DNA of 60,228 nucleotides from a virus. Positions 49,612-57,247 of this stretch are shown here, piece by piece; the first letter of the stretch is position 1, and every line of letters starts with the position of its first letter. The DNA lies in the IMG/VR virus record IMGVR_UViG_3300017971_000310, positions 1-60,228 of that record; one strand, given 5' to 3'. Both the position numbers and the translations under genes were made by a program. The notes beneath the pieces are model-generated. The model did no database searches. It saw only the letters and a list, made by a program, of their open reading frames with translations, and was not told the origin of the DNA.

Positions 49612-49937
49612 TAGAACAAGTCTACCGTTCTATCTGTTTCTATATATGGTATATCCCAATACTCATTCATATGCCATATATTCATGATACCTCGACTATA
49701 CGGTATTTCTGCTAATTCCTCTGGAGTCATTCCATAAGTGGACCAATGATCACGAAGCACCTCTTGCACATCAGTCTCAAGATTATCAAAATGGTTGCTT
49801 TGTCTTTCCTCTTTGGCACTTCTAGAAAACGTGACCTTTCCGTAGGGAGTTATGACAGTACCAAACTGCCCCCCAATAAGATGAACGGAACTATCTGCTG
49901 TATCTACATTGACACTCTTCAGAAATTGGTTCCCCAT
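49611..49937 (-). CDS. Hypothetical protein between helicase and polymerase
   Basis: A 108-residue protein with a beta-rich N-terminus ('VHLIGGQFGTVITPYGKVTFSR') and a C-terminal helical part containing 'YGMTPEELAEIPYSRG'. It overlaps the end of the helicase gene and the polymerase start, so it is probably co-translated with replication proteins. No family recognised. Confidence 0.6.
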   Translation of the reverse strand: MGNQFLKSVNVDTADSSVHLIGGQFGTVITPYGKVTFSRSAKEERQSNHFDNLETDVQEVLRDHWSTYGMTPEELAEIPYSRGIMNIWHMNEYWDIPYIETDRTVDLF

Positions 49938-51352
49938 AGATCATCTAATTTATCGTATAACGCTGACATTCCAAATCCAGACATAGATGGGTCGGCAAAC
50001 CGCACAATCCCAGGCGTCCACTCTAACGGAAAATAACCAGTCGGGCCGTGCTTATTCTTGTGTACAAATACGTAAGCCTGATTCAAATTAGGTATGATGT
50101 CTGGCTTACGAAAGGTCATACCCTGTGCCTTCATATAGACTGGATTCCATAATTCTAATTGAAGTTCTGCGGCAGCCCAGCCCCCAACTCTAGAGTAACG
50201 TGTTCCCCCTGGTCCGGCTAACATGGTGTCCTGGTCCAATCCAGACGGTTGAGATAACACTATTACAGCCCCGTCTATTTTACGGCTCAGTCTTTGGCCC
50301 TGGCGGAATATATTTGATATACGTAACTCCTCCGACCCCTTGTCTGGATCAGGGACCAACTCTACATAGTCTACCCCCACTACGTGAACCTGGCCGTGTT
50401 CTGCTGCTAATGCCAACGTCTGTGTTACGATTTGCGTAGAGGTCATATCCCCTACGTCGTCGTACAGTATTGGCAAGGTTTCGATAAACTCCCTGGCCTC
50501 ATTCAAGTTATGGTAGTCTTCTGTAGACGAATCTCCTAATTGACTGGATTTTAGGTTAACCCCAGATAGACAAGAGGCCATTCGAGCGATATAACGTTTG
50601 CCCTTCATCTCATAGGTGTTAATAACACAGACTCCAGGAAGGTTATAGTATTTTAACTGTATAGCCGCCCCTAGAATAAATTGAGCTAATAGCTGCGATT
50701 TACCAGAACTAGGAATACCCAACAGAGTAACGAGCGACGACCTTGGCAATAGGTTATATTTACGTGTAGCGTGCCACCCAATGGGCAGCCAGGATACCGC
50801 CGCCCCTCCTGCCTCTGAGTCTAGTTCTCGTTTGAACTCGGCCCCAGCCACAGATATATGCTGGTAGGATGTTAGTGCCTTGCTTGTGTCTCCTATATCT
50901 TCCATTACGTCTGCGAAGAACCCATCAACATCCCCTATACGGGGCAGGGCTTTATCTATGTCATCTAATTGGTCTTGATATTTAGATAGTACATGGCTGA
51001 GCCTACGTAACCGCCCCGCACCATCTACCACTGTAGCCCATTCAGAAAGTCCATCTATGTTATGTATACCTAATGACGGCAAGGTATTCGCCAGTTCGGC
51101 TAGATACGCCTCCCCTCCCACCAACTCTAGGTCTCGGGCCAGCCGTTTGCCCACTGTACCCACATCTATGGGCTGTTGGTCTTGATACAATGCTACCATA
51201 GCCCTATAAATTAGAGAGTGGGCTGAGGCCTCTACGTCACCTGGGCCAAACCAGAAGGACGTATCCGGGACCTCTGGGGCCAACCTATATATGGCAGCCT
51301 TTTCACGTAAACAGGCAGACAACAGTAACCTTTCGTATGTGGCGATATTCAT
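49919..51352 (-). CDS. dnaB: Replicative DNA helicase, DnaB-like
   Basis: A 477-residue protein with the DnaB layout. The N-terminal helical domain ('TYERLLLSACLREKAAIYRLAPEV', 'DVGTVGKRLARDLELVGGEAYLAELANTLPS') is followed by a RecA-like ATPase with Walker A 'GIPSSGKSQ' and Walker B 'VHVVGVDYVELVPD'. 'QGQRLSRKIDGAVIVLSQPSG' completes the sensor region. It unwinds the fork as a hexamer and works with the primase encoded just upstream, with a four-base overlap. Confidence 0.9.
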   Translation of the reverse strand: MNIATYERLLLSACLREKAAIYRLAPEVPDTSFWFGPGDVEASAHSLIYRAMVALYQDQQPIDVGTVGKRLARDLELVGGEAYLAELANTLPSLGIHNIDGLSEWATVVDGAGRLRRLSHVLSKYQDQLDDIDKALPRIGDVDGFFADVMEDIGDTSKALTSYQHISVAGAEFKRELDSEAGGAAVSWLPIGWHATRKYNLLPRSSLVTLLGIPSSGKSQLLAQFILGAAIQLKYYNLPGVCVINTYEMKGKRYIARMASCLSGVNLKSSQLGDSSTEDYHNLNEAREFIETLPILYDDVGDMTSTQIVTQTLALAAEHGQVHVVGVDYVELVPDPDKGSEELRISNIFRQGQRLSRKIDGAVIVLSQPSGLDQDTMLAGPGGTRYSRVGGWAAAELQLELWNPVYMKAQGMTFRKPDIIPNLNQAYVFVHKNKHGPTGYFPLEWTPGIVRFADPSMSGFGMSALYDKLDDLWGTNF

Positions 51353-52260
51353 AGGAGCAGTGAGGGCTCAATGTTCAAAATCTCAGTACAGAAATCCTGG
51401 GGCGTATGGTCTCGACGATACTCTGTGTAATCCATCCCATAGTCTCCTGAATAGGTATGTACTGTAGCACGGTTGAGGAATTTAGATGCTATATTATAGG
51501 CAGATCTTTCTTCCCCCTTATCTGGTACGACCCAAATCCGCTTAATATGGGCCATAGCCAATGTCCATTCTCGTTTCCAGACACCTTGACCTGCTGTGCC
51601 ACTTACCACTGGTAGACCGTCTTGTGTAGCTAGAATGGCGTCAAACTCTCCCATCATTATGATAGCTTTCCAGTCACCAGGCCCTTTGACCTGTGCGTTG
51701 GTCTCTAGAACCCAACTATTAAATAGTTTAGGGTCCGATCTACCGGGCAACCCTGAGTATTTTATATCCCCTGTACTATTTCGGAATTTGACATTATAGG
51801 CTTTTGACACGCCGGGCATACCCTCCCATATAGGGATAACATAATGTGTACCATCCCACCCAAGCCTATAGAAATCAATGTACTTGTCTGTAAGCAGTCG
51901 GCTATAATAATACTTTCGAACGTTAGGGGCCTTGCCACAATCGTACCAGTAATCTAATATCTCATGGTTAATTGGTGGAAGGCTACGTTTCTCCTGCTGT
52001 ATTTCTACAGTCTGTCTGGTTATAAGGCTACGGTCCTGTAGTTTCTGTTTGGCCTGCCCATCCGTAACGCCTTCCTTTTCCGATATGAATTGCACAGCGT
52101 CAAAGAACCGGCCACATCCAAAACAGTAAGCATGATCATCATATACAACTAAGCTCGGAACAGTATCGTTATGAAAAGGACAGACCCCAACGTGCTGACC
52201 TCCCCTACGTTTTAGTGGGATATAATACCCCACTACAGCCACCATATCTACATCCCACAT
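51349..52260 (-). CDS. dnaG: DNA primase, DnaG-like
   Basis: A 303-residue protein. The N-terminal zinc-binding CHC2 domain is clear: 'GVCPFHNDTVPSLVVYDDHAYCFGCGRFFDAVQFI'. The Toprim domain follows with 'IIMMGEFDAILATQDG' (Glu and Asp) and 'IWVVPDKGEERSAYN'. The second acidic motif reads Asp-Lys-Gly rather than the usual Asp-x-Asp, which may weaken metal binding. It makes RNA primers for the polymerase. Shorter than cellular DnaG because the C-terminal helicase-binding domain is absent. Confidence 0.85.
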   Translation of the reverse strand: MWDVDMVAVVGYYIPLKRRGGQHVGVCPFHNDTVPSLVVYDDHAYCFGCGRFFDAVQFISEKEGVTDGQAKQKLQDRSLITRQTVEIQQEKRSLPPINHEILDYWYDCGKAPNVRKYYYSRLLTDKYIDFYRLGWDGTHYVIPIWEGMPGVSKAYNVKFRNSTGDIKYSGLPGRSDPKLFNSWVLETNAQVKGPGDWKAIIMMGEFDAILATQDGLPVVSGTAGQGVWKREWTLAMAHIKRIWVVPDKGEERSAYNIASKFLNRATVHTYSGDYGMDYTEYRRDHTPQDFCTEILNIEPSLLL

Positions 52261-52637
52261 AGTTCTTTGACCTGGTCTACCCTCTCAAGTGCCCGCCATA
52301 ATGTGACAGGACCGTCTACCGTCATAGCTGTATAGTGTACAGTCCTAGCAGCTAAGTCTATACCATACTCCAGTAACTTTTTGGCAGGCTTCAATTCCGA
52401 TGGGTATCCGTGTACCAATTGCCTTGTTTGTCCATTCATTACAAGTTCACCTAGACACAACTCAAAGAATCCCACTAGATACCAGGGCGTCGGTTTATCT
52501 GTTAGCCAAGTGGGGGGCATATAATCGGGAGATAATGGGTTACTATTAACAACTGTAGCTTCCTCCTCTACAGGTTGCCCCCCACTTGGCACTATAAGAG
52601 GCGCGTTACGCGCCAATAAACTACCAGTCTGGCTCAT
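52248..52637 (-). CDS. Hypothetical protein of the replication operon
   Basis: A 129-residue protein with a Pro- and Glu-rich disordered N-terminus and a helical C-terminal half ('KKLLEYGIDLAARTVHYTAMTVDGPVTLWRALERV'). It overlaps both neighbours. No family recognised. Confidence 0.55.
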   Translation of the reverse strand: MSQTGSLLARNAPLIVPSGGQPVEEEATVVNSNPLSPDYMPPTWLTDKPTPWYLVGFFELCLGELVMNGQTRQLVHGYPSELKPAKKLLEYGIDLAARTVHYTAMTVDGPVTLWRALERVDQVKELCGM

Positions 52638-53661
52638 TACCTTCTATCAGCTTGGCCAAATCTCCTCTATCCACCGCGTGTAGTAGGGTTACGACTTGAC
52701 CTTCCTCCATAGACGCGAATTCTTTGGGGATACCTAGATTCTTACAGTGCTCGGCCAAGTTTGATTTTGCCCAGGCCTTACCAAGGTCCGCCAGCGGACT
52801 TGCCGAGTTATATGGCGATACGAACGCCATACTTTCACGCCACGGCTTCTTATCCACTCCATCCGCAATGGCTTGATATAGGTGTTCAATAAATCCAAGC
52901 CCCGGTTCTCCTGTTACATCCGATACATCGTCAGCCGATCCGGGCCGTAACGTCATAGTCTCAAGCCGCGCCCAGCCCTTCGGGGTTTCCCCAACCTCCC
53001 CTAGAATGGTTTCGCTCTCGGCCTTAGCCAGGGCGTCCAACCTAGCCGGGAAACTCTCCAATGGTCCGAATGTACCCTTCATTGACTTTGGGGCAATTGC
53101 GTACATAATTTGGACAGTAGACTTAGAAACCCATCCCTCCATAATTGTACCAACAAACGGGTTCCCAGGGGTTGCTACCTGTAGCTGGGCTAAGGCGTAT
53201 TCTCGATCGTTACGTGCTCCCCATGTGGGGGCACCATCTTCATCCTTATGCTGAAGCCCCTTGTACGTCCACAGATAATCACCTGGCGGTAGTGCCATAC
53301 CAGGCACACTCTGGATCCATCCACTGTTACCCACAAAGACATTGACTGTCTTACCCGCGTTGGCAATCTCTTGTTCGGCGATCTTTAGGTTTTGTAGCTT
53401 ATCTGGACCTAATTTGGTAGGATCCCCGCCAAAGGCCTTGACCAGAAGGGCAAGTTCGTGGGGCTGCACGCTACCAGGTGGCCCTTCTGCCTCATCGTAC
53501 ATGGTACGGTATTGTGCTAAAAGAACCGGTCCACTGGGCCACTCCATCGTTTTATAAATGGGGTTCCCTTGTGGGTCCTTGCTAAAGAACTCCAGCCGGT
53601 TGACCGGATAAGTCGCACTCTCAAATGTCTCGTATTTTGCTACAGGTTCAACCTTCGGCAT
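52621..53661 (-). CDS. Hypothetical protein of the replication operon
   Basis: A 346-residue soluble protein. The central part 'AGKTVNVFVGNSGWIQSVPGMALPPGDYLWTYKG' is beta-rich, and the region 'KGWARLETMTLRPGSADDVSDVTGEPGLGFIEHLYQAI' precedes a helical end with an acidic tail (EGNEPDW). A conserved acidic tail next to primase and helicase genes would fit a single-stranded DNA-binding or recombination protein, but no motif confirms it. The ATG overlaps the preceding stop (TAATG). Confidence 0.55.
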   Translation of the reverse strand: MPKVEPVAKYETFESATYPVNRLEFFSKDPQGNPIYKTMEWPSGPVLLAQYRTMYDEAEGPPGSVQPHELALLVKAFGGDPTKLGPDKLQNLKIAEQEIANAGKTVNVFVGNSGWIQSVPGMALPPGDYLWTYKGLQHKDEDGAPTWGARNDREYALAQLQVATPGNPFVGTIMEGWVSKSTVQIMYAIAPKSMKGTFGPLESFPARLDALAKAESETILGEVGETPKGWARLETMTLRPGSADDVSDVTGEPGLGFIEHLYQAIADGVDKKPWRESMAFVSPYNSASPLADLGKAWAKSNLAEHCKNLGIPKEFASMEEGQVVTLLHAVDRGDLAKLIEGNEPDW

Positions 53662-53837
53662 TACATACCCTCCTTATCTACCAGCATATCCAATTTCATT
53701 TGTTCCACCATTTCATCGTCCCTATCTATAGCAAGTTCCACCTGTTCCTCCCAAGATAAATTCTCCCTTTCCCAATCTTCCAGATAATTGAGAACAAGCT
53801 GACGCTGCCACTCTTCCTCTGTCATTGTGTCGACCAT
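53661..53837 (-). CDS. Small acidic protein of 58 residues
   Basis: ATG 53837 with GGGAGG just upstream; stop TAA at 53661-53663 overlaps the next ATG (TAATG). Sequence MVDTMTEEEWQRQLV... is helical and strongly acidic, ending VDKEGM. It is well supported by ribosome-binding site, coupling and gap-free fit between neighbours. Function unknown. Confidence 0.7.
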   Translation of the reverse strand: MVDTMTEEEWQRQLVLNYLEDWERENLSWEEQVELAIDRDDEMVEQMKLDMLVDKEGM

Positions 53838-54166
53838 TATGTTCCTCCCAACAGTTTAATAGATACGCTAGGATCAGATACCTTATACGATACGTCTCTA
53901 ATATTATAATGATCACAGACGGCCTTATAATCCATCGTGATCTTTTGAAAGGCCGTTAACTCATCAAATGGTATAGCAGCGTCAATGACAGCTTGCTCAT
54001 AATTATATGTTTTACGACCAGACCTATAGCTAACCCGCACGTTTCCAACAGTTTGTGTCTGCCCGAGCTCAAGAACGCTAGCTTTGATCTCCTCCTCAAG
54101 AACGTCTAAATCGCGTTTCTTTTTCTCCCATTCTAGCAGTTTCTGTGCCAGCTCGCTAGCGTCCAT
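53837..54166 (-). CDS. Hypothetical coiled-coil protein
   Basis: A 109-residue protein. Residues 1-35 form a charged coiled coil ('ELAQKLLEWEKKKRDLDVLEEEIKASVLEL'), followed by a beta hairpin ('GNVRVSYRSGRKTYNYEQA'). This layout is shared by Gam- or siphovirus gp157-like nuclease inhibitors and other small phage proteins, but similarity is too weak to assign. Coupled to its neighbours on both sides. Confidence 0.55.
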   Translation of the reverse strand: MDASELAQKLLEWEKKKRDLDVLEEEIKASVLELGQTQTVGNVRVSYRSGRKTYNYEQAVIDAAIPFDELTAFQKITMDYKAVCDHYNIRDVSYKVSDPSVSIKLLGGT

Positions 54167-54423
54167 TAGAAGCTATCCTCCCGTTTAACGAAATTCTGCG
54201 GAGCCTCCCTGGCGAAAGCGTTGCACGTAGGCATCAACGCCTCAAACATATCTACCAGTGCTTGTCCAAATGTTTCCTCAGACATGGGGCTTTCCCCAGG
54301 AAACTCTACTATTAGATCGCCCTCTTCCTTGGGAGCCATATCTACTCCCAGGCTCATTGTACTACCCGATTTGGGATCTTTTACTGTTAACCAGATATTG
54401 TACTTATCGACTTGAACTTGCAT
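54166..54423 (-). CDS. Hypothetical protein
   Basis: An 85-residue acidic protein with a beta-rich first half ('QVQVDKYNIWLTVKDPKSGSTMSLGV') and a helical end. The ATG overlaps the upstream gene by 20 bases and its end abuts the next gene. No family recognised. Confidence 0.55.
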   Translation of the reverse strand: MQVQVDKYNIWLTVKDPKSGSTMSLGVDMAPKEEGDLIVEFPGESPMSEETFGQALVDMFEALMPTCNAFAREAPQNFVKREDSF

Positions 54424-54604
54424 CTTCCTCCTCTATAGCCCCACATAGTTCGGTATAGTGCATATCTATGTATTGGTCCAGCATATCTAAATCAAATCTA
54501 GAGTCGTAGACCCACCTGAGGACCTCATAATCGCGCTGGTCGGTTAGTCCCGCTTCTACATTAACCAATAACCTTGCCAAGTCCGTATAATCAAAGTTAT
54601 CCAT
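54404..54604 (-). CDS. Hypothetical protein
   Basis: A 66-residue, acidic, all-helical protein ('DYTDLARLLVNVEAGLTDQRDYEVLRWVYDS'). It starts one base after the methyltransferase stop and overlaps the next gene. No family recognised. Confidence 0.55.
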   Translation of the reverse strand: MDNFDYTDLARLLVNVEAGLTDQRDYEVLRWVYDSRFDLDMLDQYIDMHYTELCGAIEEEDASSSR

Positions 54605-54605
54605 T

Positions 54606-55292
54606 CTACTTTTTGAACACCATTATATGCTCGTGTTTGAACACAGCCGTTCCGTTTCTTTGATGTCTATACCTCCATAGATTTGCTGTATTGTCTTGGG
54701 AATTACCCTGGATGTCTTTCACATAGTCTACCTTCAATTTATAGTTGAGCCTGTGTATCTCTTCCCAGCAATAATATGGTAGAGGCACAAGACATCCCTG
54801 TACATATATGTTCCCCATTATCAGGGCTAGATACCCGTTCTTCATTAAGGCCGTATTTAAATTCCTTACAACAGTCCCGAACCCAAATAAGAAATCTCCA
54901 ATGGCATCATAATTGCTAAGACATCTAGGGTTATCAGAGAATTTGATTATATCGTGATAGGGAGGGTGCAGTATAATTAGATCCATTAACTGCGCCGGTC
55001 TATAATTTCTAGCATCCCCCTGCCGTATATCTGGCCGGATAGGAACTAAGTCCGACATATATACTGTGAGGTCGAAATCTTGTAATGCGTCCCCAGTCGT
55101 ACCAGATCCAGCCATTGGGTCCCAGACGGTATCCCCTGGATTTGTATAGCGGGCAGCAAGATACTGAGGTATCTGTGGAATAAAGGCCCCGTGAAAACCG
55201 GGGTCCCCGCCCTCACCACGCCTAGGGAATAGCCATAGGTCATCGTAGATTTGTGGACCATACTTTTCTACAACTTCTTTGTAATCCCTCAT
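54606..55292 (-). CDS. DNA methyltransferase (N4/N6-type) with HPPY motif
   Basis: A 228-residue protein. 'PGDTVWDPMAGSGTTGDAL' is the SAM-binding motif I and 'LMDLIILHPPYHDIIKF' is motif IV, where the usual first Asp or Asn of (D/N)PPY is His. The order of motifs (I then IV) and small size fit N4-cytosine or N6-adenine methyltransferases. It may protect phage DNA from host restriction. No partner endonuclease is adjacent. The His change might reduce activity or shift specificity. Confidence 0.75.
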   Translation of the reverse strand: MRDYKEVVEKYGPQIYDDLWLFPRRGEGGDPGFHGAFIPQIPQYLAARYTNPGDTVWDPMAGSGTTGDALQDFDLTVYMSDLVPIRPDIRQGDARNYRPAQLMDLIILHPPYHDIIKFSDNPRCLSNYDAIGDFLFGFGTVVRNLNTALMKNGYLALIMGNIYVQGCLVPLPYYCWEEIHRLNYKLKVDYVKDIQGNSQDNTANLWRYRHQRNGTAVFKHEHIMVFKK

Positions 55293-55510
55293 TGGCCGGC
55301 CTTTATCTTAACCGCTTCCAAATGAATACACCACTGCCTATGCCGATAGCCCTTACATTCACACCGTCCACCTATACCATGCCAATGTACAGTATAGGAG
55401 TCATCCTCTTTAGACAGGCTGGGGACATCAAATACCCCTGGTTCAATCTCCTCTATTTGAGGGAGCAATAGCATTAACTTTTCTTGTCTAGTCAACCGTC
55501 TCAGATTCAT
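55289..55510 (-). CDS. Small SWIM-type zinc finger protein
   Basis: A 73-residue protein. 'GGRCECKGYRHRQWCIHLEAVKI' near the C-terminus fits the SWIM motif CxC...CxH, and the N-terminal half ('IEEIEPGVFDVPSLSKEDDSYTVHWHG') is the usual beta-hairpin that precedes it. SWIM fingers bind DNA or proteins. It is coupled to the methyltransferase by a four-base overlap. Confidence 0.7.
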   Translation of the reverse strand: MNLRRLTRQEKLMLLLPQIEEIEPGVFDVPSLSKEDDSYTVHWHGIGGRCECKGYRHRQWCIHLEAVKIKAGQ

Positions 55511-55736
55511 CTTCGTATAAAAAGAAGTGCCCGTTGGGCAATATATCTGTTGCCACTGTTAGCCCCAAAAAGTCCTCCGACCGTATGGCTAAATGGGTAG
55601 GCGGTCTGCCATGTTTCTGCTTATACCTGGCAACGGCTTTACGTAGAGGGCGATCGAATGGTGTAGGCCCCTCATCGTCCGGAGGGCGACCTGGCTCCCT
55701 GGCTAACATTTCCTCCCAGGCAAATAACTCTTTCAT
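55488..55736 (-). CDS. Hypothetical protein
   Basis: An 82-residue protein from ATG 55736, which forms an ATGA overlap with the stop of the membrane protein gene; longer versions would run through that gene. 'RPLRKAVARYKQKHGRPPTHLAIRSEDF' is basic, and the end is acidic. No family recognised. Confidence 0.6.
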   Translation of the reverse strand: MKELFAWEEMLAREPGRPPDDEGPTPFDRPLRKAVARYKQKHGRPPTHLAIRSEDFLGLTVATDILPNGHFFLYEDESETVD

Positions 55737-56233
55737 AGATAATCCCTCAACCAGTGTACTAAGTCTTGAGCGGCCCAACCCCAATACAATCCTGCCCAAA
55801 ATAGTGGCTGCCAGAGCAACGCTGACTGTATAGTCTCTATCCCACCTAGCAACACTATCGGTAATCCTATAGCGTACAGTATACGAATTGGTGTGGCTAC
55901 CAGAAACATAACTAGCCATCCAAATGGGGGCGGTCCCCCATGAGACCATACACTTCTATGCTCGAACATAATCTCATAGGGGGACCAGTATGCCCGAAAC
56001 AGCTTACCTATGGTCTTGCCAAACATCCGGCTAATACGCCCTTCGCTAATGGTCTTCCACTCGTGGTCCAGGTCGGGATCAATGAAAAATCCACATATGG
56101 CTCCAGCCAGAACCCCCAACCCTAACAGGAATTGTCCGATAGCCATCACACCTAGAGCCAGGCCAGCGCACAAGGCTATTACAGCGAGAGCGTTACGCTG
56201 GTGTAGCTGTCCGTCCGTTACGACGTTCTTCAC
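55733..56233 (-). CDS. DUF2227-like metal-binding membrane protein
   Basis: A 166-residue protein with three to four membrane segments ('ALAVIALCAGLALGVMAIGQFLLGLGVLAG', 'WLVMFLVATPIRILYAIGLPIVLLGG'). 'FIDPDLDHEWK' and 'EHRSVWSHGG' are the paired acidic and His motifs of the DUF2227/YdjM-like putative metal-dependent membrane family. Its function in phages is not known. Confidence 0.75.
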   Translation of the reverse strand: MKNVVTDGQLHQRNALAVIALCAGLALGVMAIGQFLLGLGVLAGAICGFFIDPDLDHEWKTISEGRISRMFGKTIGKLFRAYWSPYEIMFEHRSVWSHGGPPPFGWLVMFLVATPIRILYAIGLPIVLLGGIETIQSALLWQPLFWAGLYWGWAAQDLVHWLRDYL

Positions 56234-56612
56234 GTAGTTCGTACTCCGGGCTAAGTCTAAATAGTGCTCTGCTTAGACTAATCTTACATCCCTTCTGATA
56301 ACAGAAATGGTCCTTGTGACTACAATCGGCATGGCCAGTGGCTACCACCTCTCCGTCAACGTCGTAAAGATAGCAAAAGCTGTATCCTCCCCTTTCGCTG
56401 GGAACCCAATCTGATTCACTACGTTGATAATGATGGGCTACCCCATGACGGCCACTATAGATATTTTCATATCCATCTGGACCAGCACAGGGAACACTAT
56501 ATTTTGGAAAGCGGAAGTGTTTCCATACCGGCCTGAGATCGAGCGAACAAACCAACTCTGCCCACCATGGAGGGGGCTGTTTTCCTTCCTCAACTTCTAC
56601 TGCGGGGTCCAT
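56193..56612 (-). CDS. Hypothetical Cys/His-rich protein
   Basis: A 139-residue protein, first gene after the promoter at 56699-56726, with AGAGAGGAGAG before ATG 56612. Several Cys and His residues ('GHADCSHKDHFCYQKGCK') could bind zinc. The protein ends in a basic stretch. No family recognised. Confidence 0.6.
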   Translation of the reverse strand: MDPAVEVEEGKQPPPWWAELVCSLDLRPVWKHFRFPKYSVPCAGPDGYENIYSGRHGVAHHYQRSESDWVPSERGGYSFCYLYDVDGEVVATGHADCSHKDHFCYQKGCKISLSRALFRLSPEYELREERRNGRTATPA

Positions 56613-56690
56613 ACTCTCCTCTCTTTATTTGATATGGTGGGATACCCACCCGCCGGGGCGGGTGTGCTGTTATCTATGGCGGGTGGGTTC
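56613..56690 (-). promoter_or_regulatory. Leader with strong hairpin between promoter and first gene
   Basis: The 80-base leader contains ACCCACCCGCC and GGCGGGTGGGT (11 bp, 56643-56687) around an internal CACCCGCC/GGCGGGTG hairpin. The two pairings compete, since arms are shared. This resembles an attenuator or an RNA-based switch. No T-run follows, so simple termination is less likely. Confidence 0.5.
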
Positions 56691-56698
56691 CCAGTTAT

Positions 56699-56726
56699 AG
56701 TATACCACGAAAAGTGGTCTTGTAAA
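56699..56726 (-). promoter_or_regulatory. Sigma70-like promoter (copy b)
   Basis: On the minus strand TTTACA (56726-56721), 16-base spacer, TATACT (56704-56699). The spacer starts AGACCAC and ends GTGG. Transcription would start near 56692 and run into the leader and genes from 56612 downwards. The -35 directly abuts the stop of the upstream zinc-ribbon gene. Confidence 0.75.
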
Positions 56727-56915
56727 CTAAAATGGTACACATTCCGTGCACAATACAGCGCCGCGTGGGATTAACCTGCCACACTCAACGCATTTATCCC
56801 ATTCCTGGTTCAACGCCTCGCCACACCAGGGGCAATATCTGAACTGCGGGCCGTTCCATTTTGGTGCAGCCGCCTGATTAGCACAGAACCTCTGCTGTGC
56901 CACAAGCAGGGGCAT
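56727..56915 (-). CDS. Zinc-ribbon protein
   Basis: A 62-residue protein with two zinc ribbons: 'YCPWCGEALNQEWDKCVECGR' and a final CxxC ('VLCTECVPF') that may pair with an earlier one. Small double zinc-ribbon proteins are common in phages and often bind nucleic acid or RNA polymerase. The last codon abuts the promoter. Confidence 0.6.
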   Translation of the reverse strand: MPLLVAQQRFCANQAAAPKWNGPQFRYCPWCGEALNQEWDKCVECGRLIPRGAVLCTECVPF

Positions 56916-56943
56916 ATAGATCTCTCAATCCCTACATATACAT

Positions 56944-57045
56944 TCATCCATCCTGCCCTCTGAATAGAATTGGGGCTATAATGGTGAAAATCACCACACC
57001 AGAAACCAATCCGAGCTTAAGCCCATCTAAGAAGTAAGCCCACAT
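56944..57045 (-). CDS. Small membrane peptide of 33 residues
   Basis: ATG 57045 to TGA 56944. 'MWAYFLDGLKLGLVSGVVIFTIIAPIL' is one membrane helix followed by a short polar end. No strong ribosome-binding site is present. Comparable short membrane peptides fill gaps in phage early regions; function unknown. Confidence 0.45.
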   Translation of the reverse strand: MWAYFLDGLKLGLVSGVVIFTIIAPILFRGQDG

Positions 57046-57073
57046 TATAGCCCCGCAAACTTCGTAGCTAGGC

Positions 57074-57247
57074 TCAGTGCCCGCTGCTCTTGTACTGGCG
57101 CACCTCGTTGAACAGATCCGACGTGATAGGATCAGGAGTAAACAGAGTAGCCTGAATGCCTGAGTTGTGTGACCGGGCGCTTTTCAGAGAAGCATGAGCC
57201 TCGTTGATAAAGCGTTTCCCTGTAGCAAAGTAGACCAATCCTCTCAT
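57074..57247 (-). CDS. Glycosyltransferase-like N-terminal fragment
   Basis: A 57-residue frame starting with an ATG that overlaps the previous stop (ATGA). 'MRGLVYFATGKRFINEAHASLKSARSHN' resembles the first strand and helix of GT8-like transferases such as the one at 12763-13362 (VVYVAVGPNAKEEAKKS). The frame ends after 57 residues, so the donor-binding DxD part is missing. Probably a truncated remnant still being translated, or a small protein with a new role. Confidence 0.5.
   Translation of the reverse strand: MRGLVYFATGKRFINEAHASLKSARSHNSGIQATLFTPDPITSDLFNEVRQYKSSGH

Noticed and set aside
55737-55949. N-terminal extension of the gene ending at 55488
   Set aside because: It would overlap the DUF2227-like gene entirely; ATG 55736 makes a coupled ATGA junction.
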